64,000 nucleotides of DNA from CAIUGU01 sp965279735 (GCA_965279735.1 OZ257260.1:3410001-3474000); one strand, 5' to 3'; positions 23,704 to 34,700 are shown, counted from the first letter of the stretch. Numbers and translations are program-made. The notes: a model not told the origin generated them from the letters alone.

Positions 23704-26112
23704 ATGAGTGCTCGATTGACGAAGAAACACGCGGGATATGCACTGGGTCTGGCTGCGGCGATTGCCACGGTGCTGGCCGGGACAGCTCCCGTTCACGCGG
23801 CAGCGGCGCCTGCCGTCGACGATGGTCTTGATGACGTGGTTGTGACCGCGCGTCGTCGCGAGGAGCGTTCACAGGATGTGCCGCTCGCCATCTCGGTGCT
23901 CAATTCCGCAGCCATCGAATCGACCGGCACGTTCAACGTCGGCAAGCTCACCCAGCTGCAGCCTGCCATCCAGTTTTATTCGAGCAATCCGCGCAACTCC
24001 GCTGCCACCATCCGTGGCCTGGGTGCGCCATTCGGTCTGACGAACGACGGCATCGAGCAGGGCGTCGGCATCTATATCGATCAGGTCTACTACGCTCGCA
24101 GCGCCGCCACGACGTTCGATTTCCTCGACGTAGACCAGGTTGAGGTACTGCGCGGTCCCCAGGGCACTCTCTACGGCAAGAACACCACGTCCGGCGCCAT
24201 CAACGTGACATCGCGCAAGCCGAGCTTCGTCCCCGAAGGTCGTGCAGAAGTGACCTACGGCAACCTTGGATTCACGCAGGCGAAGGGATCGTTCTCGGCG
24301 CCGTTGATCGACGACAAGCTGGCATTCCGCCTTGCCACTTCGTACACCACGCGCGACGGGACAATCTACAACGTCACTACCGACCAGCACATCAACGAGC
24401 TCGACAATCTCGGGTTCAAGGGCCAGCTGCTGTGGCGCGCCACCGACAATCTCGATGTGACGTTTGCGGCTGACTACACCCATCAGAATCCGCTGGGCTT
24501 CGGGCAGGTCTATGTACGCACCGGTGCCACACAGCGTCCGCTTGCCCGTCAGTACGCTGCGCTTGCAGCCGCCTCAAACAACTACGCACCGCCGAGTTTA
24601 AATGCGTTTGACCGCGTGACCGATCTCGACGCGGATCTGCAGGCCGAGCAGATGTTCGGTGGTGGTTCGGTGCTGGCTGAGTGGAAGATCGGTTCAGGCC
24701 TGCTGACCTCCGTTTCCGCTTACCGCAAGTGGGACTGGTATCCAAAGAACGATCGTGACTTCATCGGCCTGCCGATCACGACGCTTTCGCAGAATCCGTC
24801 CAAGCAGCGCCAGTACACGCAGGAACTCCGGTACGCCGCCTCAGGCGACAGGATTGACTATGTTGTCGGCCTGTACGGTTTCTACCAGACCATCGACACC
24901 GATGGCCTTCAGGCGCAGGGCTCGTCGGCAAGCCGCTGGTTGCTGGCGAATCCGAACGGCAACAACCCGGCCATTCTCGACGGGTTGCGGTCGAGCAATG
25001 ATATTGGCCTCAAGAACACCAGTGCAGCGGCTTTCGGCCAGCTCACCTGGCATGTAACCGATGATCTGCGTGTGCAGCCCGGCCTGCGCGTCAACTATGA
25101 CAAGAAGGAAGGCAAGTACATCGCCACGGTGACCAATGCCACCAACACGGCATTGACCGCGCCGCAGCTCAGCATTCTCGCGCCGCAAAGCTACGAGCCG
25201 ACGTTCAGCGATACCAACCTGTCGGGTGACCTGAACGTTTCCTACGACTTCACGAGCGACATCCTCGGCTACGTGACGTACGCGCGCTCGTTCAAGTCTG
25301 GTGGCATCAATCTCTCCGGCCTGCCGCTCGACGCCAACAACCAGCCGATCACGGCTGTTGAAACGGTCAAGCCCGAGAAGGTGAATCACTACGAAGCGGG
25401 CCTCAAGACGCAATGGCTGAACCGGGCCCTCACGCTCAACCTCGCGGCCTTCTGGACCGAGATCTCTGACTACCAGGCCACGGTGACCAACAGCCAGGCC
25501 AACGTGATCCGCGGCTATCTCGCCAACGCGGAGAAGATCCGGGTCCGTGGTGTGGAAGCAGATCTGTCGACGCGTCTCGGCGATCGCGTGAACCTGTACG
25601 TCAACACCGCGTTGACCGACCACGAGTACGTCAGCTTCCGTGACGCACCGTGCCCGCCAGAACTGGCCGGCGGCACGACTGCATCGGCAGCCAATCCAGC
25701 CAGTGCGCCTGGCACACCGGGTGGTTTCAGCCCTGCCTTCTGCGACATCTCGGGCCAGTGGTTGCCCGGCGTATCGAAGGTCGCGTTCTCGTACGGGTTT
25801 GATTACAACCTGCCGACACAGCTCTTCGGTCAGCCGGGTGAAGCCTACTTTGCGTACGACGGCAGCTACCGGTCGAAGTTCTCGTCCAATCCTTCGCGCT
25901 CTGCCTACACGGATGTCGATGGCTATTCGCTCGCCAACTTCCGTCTGGGCTACAGGGTCGACAAGGGCTGGGACGTTTATGCCTGGGTACGCAACGCGTT
26001 CGATGAGGAGTACTTTGAACTCCTGACCACCCAGTCCAGCAGCACAGGCCTCGTGGTAGGCCAGCCCGGCGATCCGCGGACGTACGGCTTGACCTTGAAA
26101 GCCTCGTTCTGA
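23704..26112 (+). CDS. TonB-dependent outer-membrane receptor
   Basis: The 802-residue protein begins with a signal peptide ending near residue 35, then a plug domain opening with a TonB-box-like VVVTARRREERSQDVP and the ELRGPQGTLYGKNTTSG-type signature (seen as VLRGPQGTLYGKNTTSGAIN). The rest forms a beta-barrel ending in GDPRTYGLTLKASF, with the C-terminal phenylalanine used for barrel assembly. The ligand is unknown; this FecA-independent subtype is common in Caulobacterales- and Steroidobacter-like genomes and can import siderophores, glycans or organic nutrients. No substrate genes are adjacent. Confidence 0.93.
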   Translation: MSARLTKKHAGYALGLAAAIATVLAGTAPVHAAAAPAVDDGLDDVVVTARRREERSQDVPLAISVLNSAAIESTGTFNVGKLTQLQPAIQFYSSNPRNSAATIRGLGAPFGLTNDGIEQGVGIYIDQVYYARSAATTFDFLDVDQVEVLRGPQGTLYGKNTTSGAINVTSRKPSFVPEGRAEVTYGNLGFTQAKGSFSAPLIDDKLAFRLATSYTTRDGTIYNVTTDQHINELDNLGFKGQLLWRATDNLDVTFAADYTHQNPLGFGQVYVRTGATQRPLARQYAALAAASNNYAPPSLNAFDRVTDLDADLQAEQMFGGGSVLAEWKIGSGLLTSVSAYRKWDWYPKNDRDFIGLPITTLSQNPSKQRQYTQELRYAASGDRIDYVVGLYGFYQTIDTDGLQAQGSSASRWLLANPNGNNPAILDGLRSSNDIGLKNTSAAAFGQLTWHVTDDLRVQPGLRVNYDKKEGKYIATVTNATNTALTAPQLSILAPQSYEPTFSDTNLSGDLNVSYDFTSDILGYVTYARSFKSGGINLSGLPLDANNQPITAVETVKPEKVNHYEAGLKTQWLNRALTLNLAAFWTEISDYQATVTNSQANVIRGYLANAEKIRVRGVEADLSTRLGDRVNLYVNTALTDHEYVSFRDAPCPPELAGGTTASAANPASAPGTPGGFSPAFCDISGQWLPGVSKVAFSYGFDYNLPTQLFGQPGEAYFAYDGSYRSKFSSNPSRSAYTDVDGYSLANFRLGYRVDKGWDVYAWVRNAFDEEYFELLTTQSSSTGLVVGQPGDPRTYGLTLKASF

Positions 26113-26770
26113 TTGGGAGAGGTCGCACAGGACCTCACCCACTCCGTCTCCCTCTCCACCAGGAGAGGGGATCGAGCAGCACCTCTCCCGTGGGAGAGGT
26201 CGCACAGAGTGCGGGTGAGGACCTCACCCACTCCGTCTCCCTCTCCATCAGGAGAGGGGATCGAGCAGCACCTCTCCCGTGGGGAGAGGTCGCACAGAGT
26301 GCGGGTGAGGGCCTCACCCACTCCGTCTCCCTCTCCACCAGGAGAGGGTATCGAGGAGCACCTCTCCATTGGGGAGAGGTCGCACAGAGTGTGGGTGAGG
26401 GTCTCACCGACTCCGTCTCCGCCTCTCCACCAGGAGAGGGTATCGAGCAGCACCTCTCCATTGGGGAGAGGTCGCACAGAGTGCGGGTGAGGGCCTCACC
26501 GACTCCGTCTCCGCCTCTCCACCAGGAGAGGGGATCGAGCAGCACCTCTCCCGTGGGGAGAGGTCGCACACAGTGCGGGTGAGGGTCTCACCGACTCCGT
26601 CTCCGCCTCTCCATCAGGAGAGGGTATCGAGCAGCACCTCTCCATTGGGGAGAGGTCGCACAGAGTGCGGGTGAGGGCCTCACCGACTCCGTCTCCGCCT
26701 CTCCACCAGGAGAGGGGATCGAGCAGCACCTCTCCCGTGGGGAGAGGTCGCACAGAGTGCGGGTGAGGGG
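26113..26770. repeat. Tandem array of 90-92 bp hairpin-rich repeats
   Basis: GGAGAGGTCGCAC recurs at 26116, 26193, 26283, 26373, 26465, 26557, 26649 and 26741, giving units of 77, 90, 90, 92, 92, 92 and 92 bp. Each full unit contains three small palindromes: ACCTCTCCC/GGGAGAGGT, CTCTCC/GGAGAG and GGGTGAG/CTCACCC. Units alternate between CCCGTGGGG and CCATTGGGG loops, indicating a 184-bp second-order duplication. The array starts directly after the TonB receptor stop and lies between convergent genes. Reading frames through it are low-complexity artefacts. Confidence 0.9.
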
Positions 26771-26829
26771 ATCTCGAAACAGCTTTCTTCTTCAAGTTCC
26801 CGAAGCAGACGTTCAGATACTGCTGCCGC

Positions 26830-27885
26830 CTACCGATACCTCGAGAGAATCTTCTGCAGCCCGGCGTTTCCCGGCGTGAGCTTGCTGTAGGGAAGCCGGT
26901 TCATGGGCGTTGCTACGGAGCCCTGGACTTCATGGAAGTCAGGACTGTCCTCGTCTATATAAAGCAGCCCGGTGATGTACTCACCCTGTTCCTGTTTCGA
27001 GCGGATGTAATTGAACGCGCCGCCACGATCCGTTGGATCGTAGGAAGAGTCCGTCTTGCGCAGGACCACCCTGCTGCCATCGTGCAATGCCACGGGCATC
27101 GCCTCGCCCTCCGCATACGCGGCGGTGATCTCGCTGCGTACTGGCACGAAGTCGGTGTGCACCAGCTCTTCATAGTTGTCGCGAACAAACTGGTAGCTCT
27201 TCGTCGAGCCTTCATGGTCGTTGAAGGTGACGCACGGCGACAGCACGTCGACCAGTGCGAAGCCGGGATGCCTCATTGCCGCTTGCAACAGCGGGACCAG
27301 CTGTTCCTTGTCGCCCGAAAAGCTGCGGGCAACGAAAGTGCCTCCCAGGCTCAACGCTGCCAGTGCTGGATCAATCGGCGGTTGCTGGTTGACCTCGCCT
27401 TTCTTGGCCTTGGTGCCGATGTCAGCGGAGGCGGAGAACTGTCCTTTCGTCAGGCCGTATACACCGTTGTTCTCGCAGACATACAGCATGTTGATATTGC
27501 GGCGGATGGCGTGCGCAAACTGGCCAAAGCCGATGGAGAGCGTGTCCCCATCGCCCGATACACCGATGTAGTGAAGGTCCCGGTTGGCGGAAATCGCGCC
27601 GGTGGCAATCGAAGGCATACGGCCATGCACGCCGTTGAAACCGTGGGCGCCACTCACGAAGTACGCGGTTGTCTTCGATGAGCAACCGATACCGGACAGC
27701 TTCACGATGTTCTGCGGGACCAGCGACAAACTCCACACGGCTTCGACGAGCGCGGCGGTAATGGAGTCATGGCCGCAGCCGGCGCACAGCGTCGACATGC
27801 CGCCTTCATAGTCGCGGCGCGTGAACCCCAGATCGTTGCGAGGCAGGCTGGGATGCGCGACTTTGGGTTTGGTGATGAAGCTCAT
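26830..27885 (-). CDS. korB: 2-oxoacid:ferredoxin oxidoreductase, beta subunit
   Basis: The 351-residue protein is the thiamine-diphosphate subunit of a 2-oxoacid:ferredoxin oxidoreductase, probably for 2-oxoglutarate. The CAGCGH motif near residue 35 and GIGCSSKT, then GDGDTLSIGFGQFAHAIRRN with NMLYVCENNGVYGLTKGQ give the TPP/Mg site. The usual Fe-S ligands of KorB are present (cysteines at CAGCGH, GIGC and SPCVTF). It is the last gene of a three-gene minus-strand operon starting at 31568, 42 nt after korA. Confidence 0.92.
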   Translation of the reverse strand: MSFITKPKVAHPSLPRNDLGFTRRDYEGGMSTLCAGCGHDSITAALVEAVWSLSLVPQNIVKLSGIGCSSKTTAYFVSGAHGFNGVHGRMPSIATGAISANRDLHYIGVSGDGDTLSIGFGQFAHAIRRNINMLYVCENNGVYGLTKGQFSASADIGTKAKKGEVNQQPPIDPALAALSLGGTFVARSFSGDKEQLVPLLQAAMRHPGFALVDVLSPCVTFNDHEGSTKSYQFVRDNYEELVHTDFVPVRSEITAAYAEGEAMPVALHDGSRVVLRKTDSSYDPTDRGGAFNYIRSKQEQGEYITGLLYIDEDSPDFHEVQGSVATPMNRLPYSKLTPGNAGLQKILSRYR

Positions 27886-27927
27886 GGGTGTCTCTGGGCT
27901 ACGAGCGGGCTGCGACCAGAAAAATGC

Positions 27928-29790
27928 TCAGGCGCCCGCGGCGGCCTTGGGCGGGCGAATCTCCGTCAGCGCCTGGAGAACGCCATCGACGATGCAGTCA
28001 GAGGACATCGGCAGGCCGCTGTAGTGGAGAATCGATTTGAGCTTGCGCTTCTCGACTGCTGTCTCGAGAGTCAGCAGCGATTTCAGCTGGGCATCGCGGT
28101 TCTGCTCGATGACGAACAGCGTTGCATGGGATGCCAGGAATTCCTCGACCTCTTCGCCAAACGGAAAACCGCGGACCCGGAGATAGTCGACGTGAATGCC
28201 GCGACGGGTCAGGATATCGAGCGCCTCGCGGACTGCGCCGTCGCAGCTACCGATGGAGACGAAGCCGATGTCACGGTTCATCGTGCCGGTGGCCATGGCC
28301 TTCGGGACGAGCGCTTTCGCTGTCTCGAATTTCTTCTTCAGCCGGTCGAGCACGATCTGGTATTCAGTCGAATCCTCGGTATACCCACCGTACTGGTTGT
28401 GGCCGGACCCGCGAGTGAAATACGCGCCCTTTGGATGGGTGCCAGGCAGGGTGCGTGCCGGGATGCCATCACCATCCTTGTCGAAATACCGGTGGAATTT
28501 CGGCAGCGCCTCGATCTCGGCTTCGGTCAGCACCTTGCCGCGATCGGGCTGCCAGGTGTCATCCCATTTCAGGTCCTTGCACATCCAGTCGTTCATGCCT
28601 ATGTCGAGGTCCAGCATGACGAATACCGGTGTCTGCAATCGCTCCGCCAGGTCGAAGCCCGACGCTGCCATGTAAAACGCTTCCTCGGGATTCGCCGGAA
28701 AGAGAAGCACATGGCGCGTGTCGCCATGCGACGCATAAGCACACATCATCAGGTCGCACTGTTGGGTTCGCGTCGGCATGCCGGTGGAAGGTCCCACTCG
28801 CTGCACGTCGAAGATGACCGCAGGAATCTCGGCATAATACGCAAGCCCGATGAATTCATTCATCAGCGATATGCCTGGGCCGCTGGTAGGCGTGAATGCG
28901 CGGGCCCCATTCCACGACGCTCCGACCACCACGCCGATGGCAGACAGCTCGTCCTCGGCCTGCACGATGACGTAGTTATGCTGGCCGGTCTCTGGATCGT
29001 TGCGCCACTTCGCGCAGAAGCCTTTGAACGCATCCATCAACGAGGTGGAAGGGGTGATCGGATACCAGGCCCCCACCGTGGCGCCGGCGAACATGCAGCC
29101 GAGGCCCGCCGCGGTATTGCCGTCTATCAGCACGTGGCCCACCGTTTTGTTCATCTTTTCGAGCCTGAATGGCAGCGGGCACTCGAAGTGCTCCTTCGCG
29201 TAGGCGTAACCCAGGTCGAAAGCCTTGCTGTTGGAATCGAGCAGCGCAGGCTTTGCGCCATAGCTCTCCTTCAGCAGCTCGCGCACGATATCCATGTCGA
29301 GATCAAGCAAGGCCGCGAGCACGCCGGCATACATGACGTTCTTGAGCAGGATGCGGTTCCGCGCGCCATTGAAGGTTTCGTTGGCGAGGCGCGAAAGCGG
29401 CACACCCAGCACCGTGATGTCTTCGCGCATCAGCAGCGTTGAGCGTGGCCAGGTCGAGTCGTAGAGCAGGTAGCCACCGGAGCTGAGTTCCTTGATGTCG
29501 CGCGAATAGGTCTCGGCGTTCATGGCGACCATCAGGTCCACCCGGCCGGAACGGGCGACATAACCTTCGCGACTCACGCGGATCTCGTACCACGTCGGCA
29601 GGCCCTGGATGTTCGAAGGAAAATAGTTCTTTCCCATGACAGGGATGCCCATGCGGAACACGGACTTCATCAGCAGGGTGTTCGCGCTCGCCGAGCCGGT
29701 GCCGTTGACGTTCGCCAGCTTGATGACGAAGTCGTTGACGCCCGCCCTGACCGATTCTCTCAGGCTGTCTTGCGTTGCGGATTCAACCAT
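27928..29790 (-). CDS. korA: 2-oxoacid:ferredoxin oxidoreductase, fused gamma-alpha subunit
   Basis: The 620-residue protein joins an N-terminal gamma domain (about 20-190, beginning FVIKLANVNGTGSASANTLL) to the alpha pyrimidine-binding domain (from about 230, GNTAAGLGCMFAGATVGAWYPITPSTSLMDAF in pieces) and a transketolase-C-like domain containing DYLRVRGFPFGEEVEEF. With KorB it oxidises a 2-oxoacid (likely 2-oxoglutarate) to acyl-CoA, CO2 and reduced ferredoxin. The start at ATG 29790 lies inside the 3' end of the upstream flavoprotein gene, a 31-nt overlap, implying coupled translation. Confidence 0.92.
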   Translation of the reverse strand: MVESATQDSLRESVRAGVNDFVIKLANVNGTGSASANTLLMKSVFRMGIPVMGKNYFPSNIQGLPTWYEIRVSREGYVARSGRVDLMVAMNAETYSRDIKELSSGGYLLYDSTWPRSTLLMREDITVLGVPLSRLANETFNGARNRILLKNVMYAGVLAALLDLDMDIVRELLKESYGAKPALLDSNSKAFDLGYAYAKEHFECPLPFRLEKMNKTVGHVLIDGNTAAGLGCMFAGATVGAWYPITPSTSLMDAFKGFCAKWRNDPETGQHNYVIVQAEDELSAIGVVVGASWNGARAFTPTSGPGISLMNEFIGLAYYAEIPAVIFDVQRVGPSTGMPTRTQQCDLMMCAYASHGDTRHVLLFPANPEEAFYMAASGFDLAERLQTPVFVMLDLDIGMNDWMCKDLKWDDTWQPDRGKVLTEAEIEALPKFHRYFDKDGDGIPARTLPGTHPKGAYFTRGSGHNQYGGYTEDSTEYQIVLDRLKKKFETAKALVPKAMATGTMNRDIGFVSIGSCDGAVREALDILTRRGIHVDYLRVRGFPFGEEVEEFLASHATLFVIEQNRDAQLKSLLTLETAVEKRKLKSILHYSGLPMSSDCIVDGVLQALTEIRPPKAAAGA

Positions 29791-31568
29791 GGCTTTTTTC
29801 CATCGCCTGCATGCGGAATGTTGATTGTTGATTTCTGCATATCCCACGCGGCCGTGGGGCACCGCTCGGCGCACAGTCCGCAATGCACGCAGAGATCCTC
29901 ATCCTTGACCATGACGCGGCCGGTCATCTTGAGCGGCGCAGACACATACAACGGCTGGCTCTTGTTGGTGGCCGGCGCCTTGAGGCGCGGTCGCAGTTCT
30001 TCTTCGGTGCCATTGGCAATCATCGTCAGGCAATCGACCGGACAGACGTCGATGCACGCGTCGCACTCGATGCAAAGCTTGGCCTCGAACACCGTCTGTA
30101 CATCGCAGTTCAGGCAACGCTGCACTTCTGCTTCCGCTTGCTCCGCGGTGAAGCCGAGCTCGACTTCAATGTTGAGTTTCCTGAATCGTTCCTTGAGGCT
30201 GACGTGCGGCATCAACCGGCGTTCAACCGGGTTGTAGTCGTTCTTGTAGGCCCATTCATGAATGCCCATCTTGCGGCTTGAGAGCGTCACCATCGGCGGC
30301 GGACGCTCGCTGACGGCAACGCCAAGACAGAAGTTGTGGATGGAAATGGCTGCCTGGTGGCCATGCTCCACGGCCCAGATGATGTTCTTGGGGCCGAACG
30401 CCGCGTCGCCACCAAAGAAGACCTGCGGAAGCGTTGACTGGTGGGTGACTGCATCCACCTTGGGCACGTTCCATTTGTCGAACTCGACGCCTAAGCCGCG
30501 CTCGATCCAGGGGAAGGCGTTTTCCTGGCCAATCGCGAGAATGACGTCATCGCAGGGAATGAAGACTTCGCCCTTCACGCGTTCTGCCGTGATGCGGCCT
30601 TCCACCAGGTCGTATTCCATTTCATCGAACTGCATGCCGACCAGCTTGCCGTTCTCGGTGACGAAAGCCTTCGGCGCGTGATTGACGACGATTGCAACGT
30701 CTTCTTCTTCCGCATCGTCCAGTTCCCATTCGGAAGCCTTGAAGAAGCCACGGGGTTTGCGCGCCATCACCTTGACGTGCTTGGCGCCCATGCGGAGCGA
30801 CGAACGGCAACAATCCATCGCGGTGTTGCCGACGCCGATGATCAGCACGCGCTCACCGATCTTCTCGATGTGACCGAAGGCAACCGATTCGAGCCAGTCG
30901 ATACCGATATGAATCCGGTCGGCGACTTCGCGCCCCGGCAGGTTGAGATCCTTGCCTTTGGGTGCGCCGCTACCGATGAAGACCGCATCGAACTCACCGG
31001 AGTCGAGCAAGGCGGACAGACTTTCGACAGGCGTCCCGAGCCTGAGGTCGACGCCCATATCGATGATGTAGCGGATCTCGTCATCGAGTACGCCTGCAGG
31101 CAGGCGGAAGGAAGGAATGTTGGTGCGCATGAGGCCACCCGCCTGGCCCCACTTCTCGAAGATGGTGACTTCGTAGCCGAGCGGCATCAGATCGTTTGCG
31201 ACCGTCAGCGTTGCCGGCCCTGCGCCGATGCAGGCGATGCGCTTGCCGTTCTTCTCCCGGGGCGCTTTGGGTATCAGGTGTGCGACTTCGTCCCGATGGT
31301 CTGCTGCAACGCGTTTCAGGCGGCAGATGGCGACGGGTTCATCTTCCACCCGGCCGCGACGGCAGGCGGGTTCGCACGGTCGATCGCACACCCGGCCCAG
31401 AATGCCGGGAAAGACGTTCGACTCACGGTTGACGAGGTAAGCCTCGGTGAAGCGGCCCATGGCGATGAGCCGGATGTACTCCGGCACGTCGGTATGTGCA
31501 GGGCATGCCCATTGGCAATCAACAACCCGGTGAAAATGATCCGGATTGCGAACGTCGGTCGGTTCCAC
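29760..31568 (-). CDS. GltD-like NAD(P)H flavoprotein with two [4Fe-4S] ferredoxin clusters
   Basis: The 602-residue protein has an N-terminal cysteine cluster (VCDRPCEPACRRG), an FAD Rossmann motif (CIGAGPATLTVANDL), an NADPH Rossmann motif (VLIIGVGNTAMDCC) and two C-terminal clusters, CIECDACIDVCPVDC and CVHCGLCAERCPTAAW. It resembles the small subunit of glutamate synthase fused to a two-cluster ferredoxin and likely moves electrons between ferredoxin and NADP(H) for KorAB. The start codon is GTG. It heads the operon; korA begins inside its last 31 nt. Confidence 0.88.
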   Translation of the reverse strand: MEPTDVRNPDHFHRVVDCQWACPAHTDVPEYIRLIAMGRFTEAYLVNRESNVFPGILGRVCDRPCEPACRRGRVEDEPVAICRLKRVAADHRDEVAHLIPKAPREKNGKRIACIGAGPATLTVANDLMPLGYEVTIFEKWGQAGGLMRTNIPSFRLPAGVLDDEIRYIIDMGVDLRLGTPVESLSALLDSGEFDAVFIGSGAPKGKDLNLPGREVADRIHIGIDWLESVAFGHIEKIGERVLIIGVGNTAMDCCRSSLRMGAKHVKVMARKPRGFFKASEWELDDAEEEDVAIVVNHAPKAFVTENGKLVGMQFDEMEYDLVEGRITAERVKGEVFIPCDDVILAIGQENAFPWIERGLGVEFDKWNVPKVDAVTHQSTLPQVFFGGDAAFGPKNIIWAVEHGHQAAISIHNFCLGVAVSERPPPMVTLSSRKMGIHEWAYKNDYNPVERRLMPHVSLKERFRKLNIEVELGFTAEQAEAEVQRCLNCDVQTVFEAKLCIECDACIDVCPVDCLTMIANGTEEELRPRLKAPATNKSQPLYVSAPLKMTGRVMVKDEDLCVHCGLCAERCPTAAWDMQKSTINIPHAGDGKKPWLNPQRKTA

Positions 31569-31787
31569 GTGTGCGTGGCCTTTTTTGTAGGGCCTTCACA
31601 CGGTCTGTCCCCCGAACTGCATCCAATGGGAACGACCGGTAAAGGCGAAACCCCCTGGCTACCACTCCCTCCGCATCGCAACGCCGACGCGGAAAAAGCT
31701 CAAACGGAGACTAGCGATGTTCGCTCGCGAAACGCAAGTAATGGAACGTTACGAACCGTTCAGCTGAAATCGGGAATGTACCCAATT

Positions 31788-34700
31788 TCAACTCGGACGC
31801 TTGATCGTGAAATCGTAGCTGCCGTAGTGGATGTAGTCGGCCCAATCCACCGAATCGAGTTTGCGTACCGCGGTGCGTGCGGAGTTCAGGGCTTTGCCGA
31901 TCGAGTCGCCGCGGACCAGGGCCTTGTAGAAAGTGGCTGAGAACTTGCTGGCTTCAGTGTCTCCGACCGGCCAGTACGTGCCGACATAATTCGCGACGCC
32001 GCCACGCAGGAACGCTTCGGCGAGGCTGACATTGCGACGCAAACGGGTGCTGGCGTCCTCCGAAAAGCGGTTGCCACTGCGGATGCGGCCGGCCTCGCAC
32101 GCGTTGAAAAAAGCCAGTGCCGGAAGCTCCGAGATGTTCGCCAGATCCGCGCCGGCGAGCACTTTTCCTTCTGCACAGTAGACGCCGCTGCGGCCGGCCT
32201 GTTCTGCATCAAAGAAAGCATGGCCTGCATAGTGCACGACGTCGTAACGGCCCGAACGGAATTCATCGAGCAGGCGTTCGCGAGTGGCATCGGCACCGCG
32301 CAGTTCGACGATACGTATGTTCTTCATCTTGGCCAATAGATCCTTGATGCGATCGCCTTCTTCAGCAGCGCCTGCGAGATCGCCGGTTGGATTAACGACG
32401 AGCAACACATCGAGAGTCGCATCCTGCTGCCGGGACTCACGCCAGCGGGCCACCGACAGGTTCTCGGCGGCATAGCGGCGACTGAGGCCAGCGTCCGCGG
32501 CGGGGAAGCGACCCTTCACGCACAGCGTTTCCCATGGATATCCTGCCGCCGCGCTGTCGTGAACTACAACCAGGTGATGGGCGCGCACAGTATCCAGCGC
32601 CTGCAGGACATCCTTGTGCAGAAGCATCGCCCCCAGAACTTCACCGTAACCGGACAACCGCTTCGCCGTGAAGTCCGTATACGCGATGCGTTTGAGATGT
32701 TCTGCAAGCTGGCGACGCGGAACGACCTTGGTTCCGGTGAGGACCGCTGCTTTTGACCCGGAAGTCAGTACGGATGCACGGAAACTCAACTGCTTGGGCG
32801 AAGCTCCATCCTGCGACACGATCAGGTAAGCGAACCGCTGGTCTGCGCGTTTGCCAGCAGGCGCTGCATCGGTAGCAACAGGAGCGGTAACCGTGGGCAG
32901 CTCGACTTCGTCGAACAGCACCTCGATGTCATCGAACAAGGGCGTCGCGGACAGTTGCACCAGTGCCTGCCGGATGGCTTCGCACTTGGTCCGGTCGTAT
33001 TCCACAATGGTGATACGCCTGAAGCGGTGTTCGTCGTCGTTGTCCTTGAGCGCGCGGAAATAGCCGCCGATCTGGTTCGCCAGCGCTGTTTCGACCGTGA
33101 CACCGGAGCTGGCTCCGAGCAGCACGGTTGCAAAATCATCGATGTGCGTGCGCAGGAAAGTCCGCACGACATTCTCGGCTACGAATTGCTGGCCTTCAGC
33201 GTCGAAGCGATCGAAGTCGCCGAGGCCTGCGAGCAAAACCATGTCGGCGGGCAGAGCACTGCGACCCGTCGGCAGGACAAACACTTCTCCGCGATTGCCG
33301 GAGAACATGCGCCGCAGGGTGAACTCCTTGACCGCACCGCCGAGCCGCTTGTCGATCGCGGCCGCCGCACCTCCGGGCTCAACGCCCCTGAACACGCCGA
33401 GCACGAGTGCCTGCGCCTCGGCCTCCGTGATGCTGCCACAGGCCAGCCGGATTTCGAGAGTGCGACGGCGATGCTGGCTGTCAATGAGACGGGGCTGGGG
33501 TGCAGCGGGAGGTGTGACCACAGCGGGTGTTGCCACTGCCTGTCCATGAAACTCCGGCGATATGACGGGTTCCAGGATCTTGCGCCGCGCTTCGATCGAA
33601 AGTTCGTTCCAGCGCACCTTGCCGTTCACACTACGGCGCAACGCTGAATCGCGGATGCGGCCCACGACGACATGGCGCTTGCGCGAACGATTCGTCGGCA
33701 GGCGGGAAGTGTCGCCCGTCTTGAGCAGATCCACCACGGTCGCACCGACAACGCTGTTGTTGGTGAGTCCGCCGTGCGATTCCTCTGCAAACCAGGTACG
33801 CGCCTTGGGCCATTCGGCCAGGGACCGCGGAACAGTGCCGTCGCCATCGAGTGTTATCGTGTATTCGAACAGGCCTTTTTGCCTGCTGGCCGACGTGACG
33901 GTTTCCTGGTTCACGCCAACAATCAGGCTGCAGCGCTCATCAGCCGGCGCAAGCGATGCTTGTACCTTGCGCGCCTGATCGAGCAACTTTGCGTCGGGCG
34001 CCAGTACATCTTTTGGCCATGAACGAGGATCGAAAAAGTCGATGGCTTCATGGCGCTCCGGCGCGGGCAGCATCTGGTACAGCCCGGGCAAAGTGCGAAA
34101 GACCTTTTCTGCAAGCTGTTCCGGCGAGTGATGCAGATCGAGTGCTGCGATCTTGCGTACGGTGGGATACGTCGCGCGCAAAGCCTGCACTGGAGCAAAC
34201 GAGCCGTAGTTCGGCGTACCGAGTTCGATGAGTTGGGTGATCTTGTCGCCGGCCTTTGACTGCAAGGCTGCGCGAGCCACCAATCCCCCCATGCTGTGGG
34301 CGACAAGCATGACGGAGCCGGCGCGATCCTTCGCGATACGTGCGCCGAGTTCAGCCCCTAGCTGATCGATGCTCTGTCGCCAGTCGTAAGGGTGAAAGCT
34401 CGCATCAAAACCCGCGATCTGCAGCGTGAGCTTGAGCTTCAGATACCCGAACAGCATCACGCCTACGGGCTTCAGATCCTTGCCTTTGGGCAAGGCAAGA
34501 TCGATCAGCTTGCCCGCCATGACCTCGACGGGGTCGAGCCACAGCACGTCATCCCGCAAACGTCCGGGCTTGCCGATCTTCGAGCCCATGATGCCGGGCA
34601 GAACCAGCACCCGTGGCCCGCCGCGCACACGACGCGCATGTGCCATCTGCGCGAGCTTGCGCAATTCCCGATATTCGGTTTCGCCGAAGTAGGCGGTGAA

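Noticed and set aside
26113..26770. CRISPR array
   Set aside because: The 90-92 bp units are alike throughout; there are no short repeats separated by unique spacers and no cas gene nearby.
26113..26795. Several 99-166 residue open frames on both strands inside the tandem array
   Set aside because: They only follow the repeat unit (frames read SPSPSGEGIEQHL-type low complexity) and lack ribosome binding sites. The array stays open in several frames because the unit contains few stops.
27769..29442. 557-residue plus-strand frame opposite korA
   Set aside because: It mirrors the third-position GC bias of korA, crosses the korB/korA boundary, and shows no motif. The real genes are on the minus strand.
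30678..31940. 420-residue plus-strand frame opposite the GltD-like gene
   Set aside because: Shadow of a GC-rich coding sequence; the minus-strand product has intact FAD, NADPH and Fe-S motifs.
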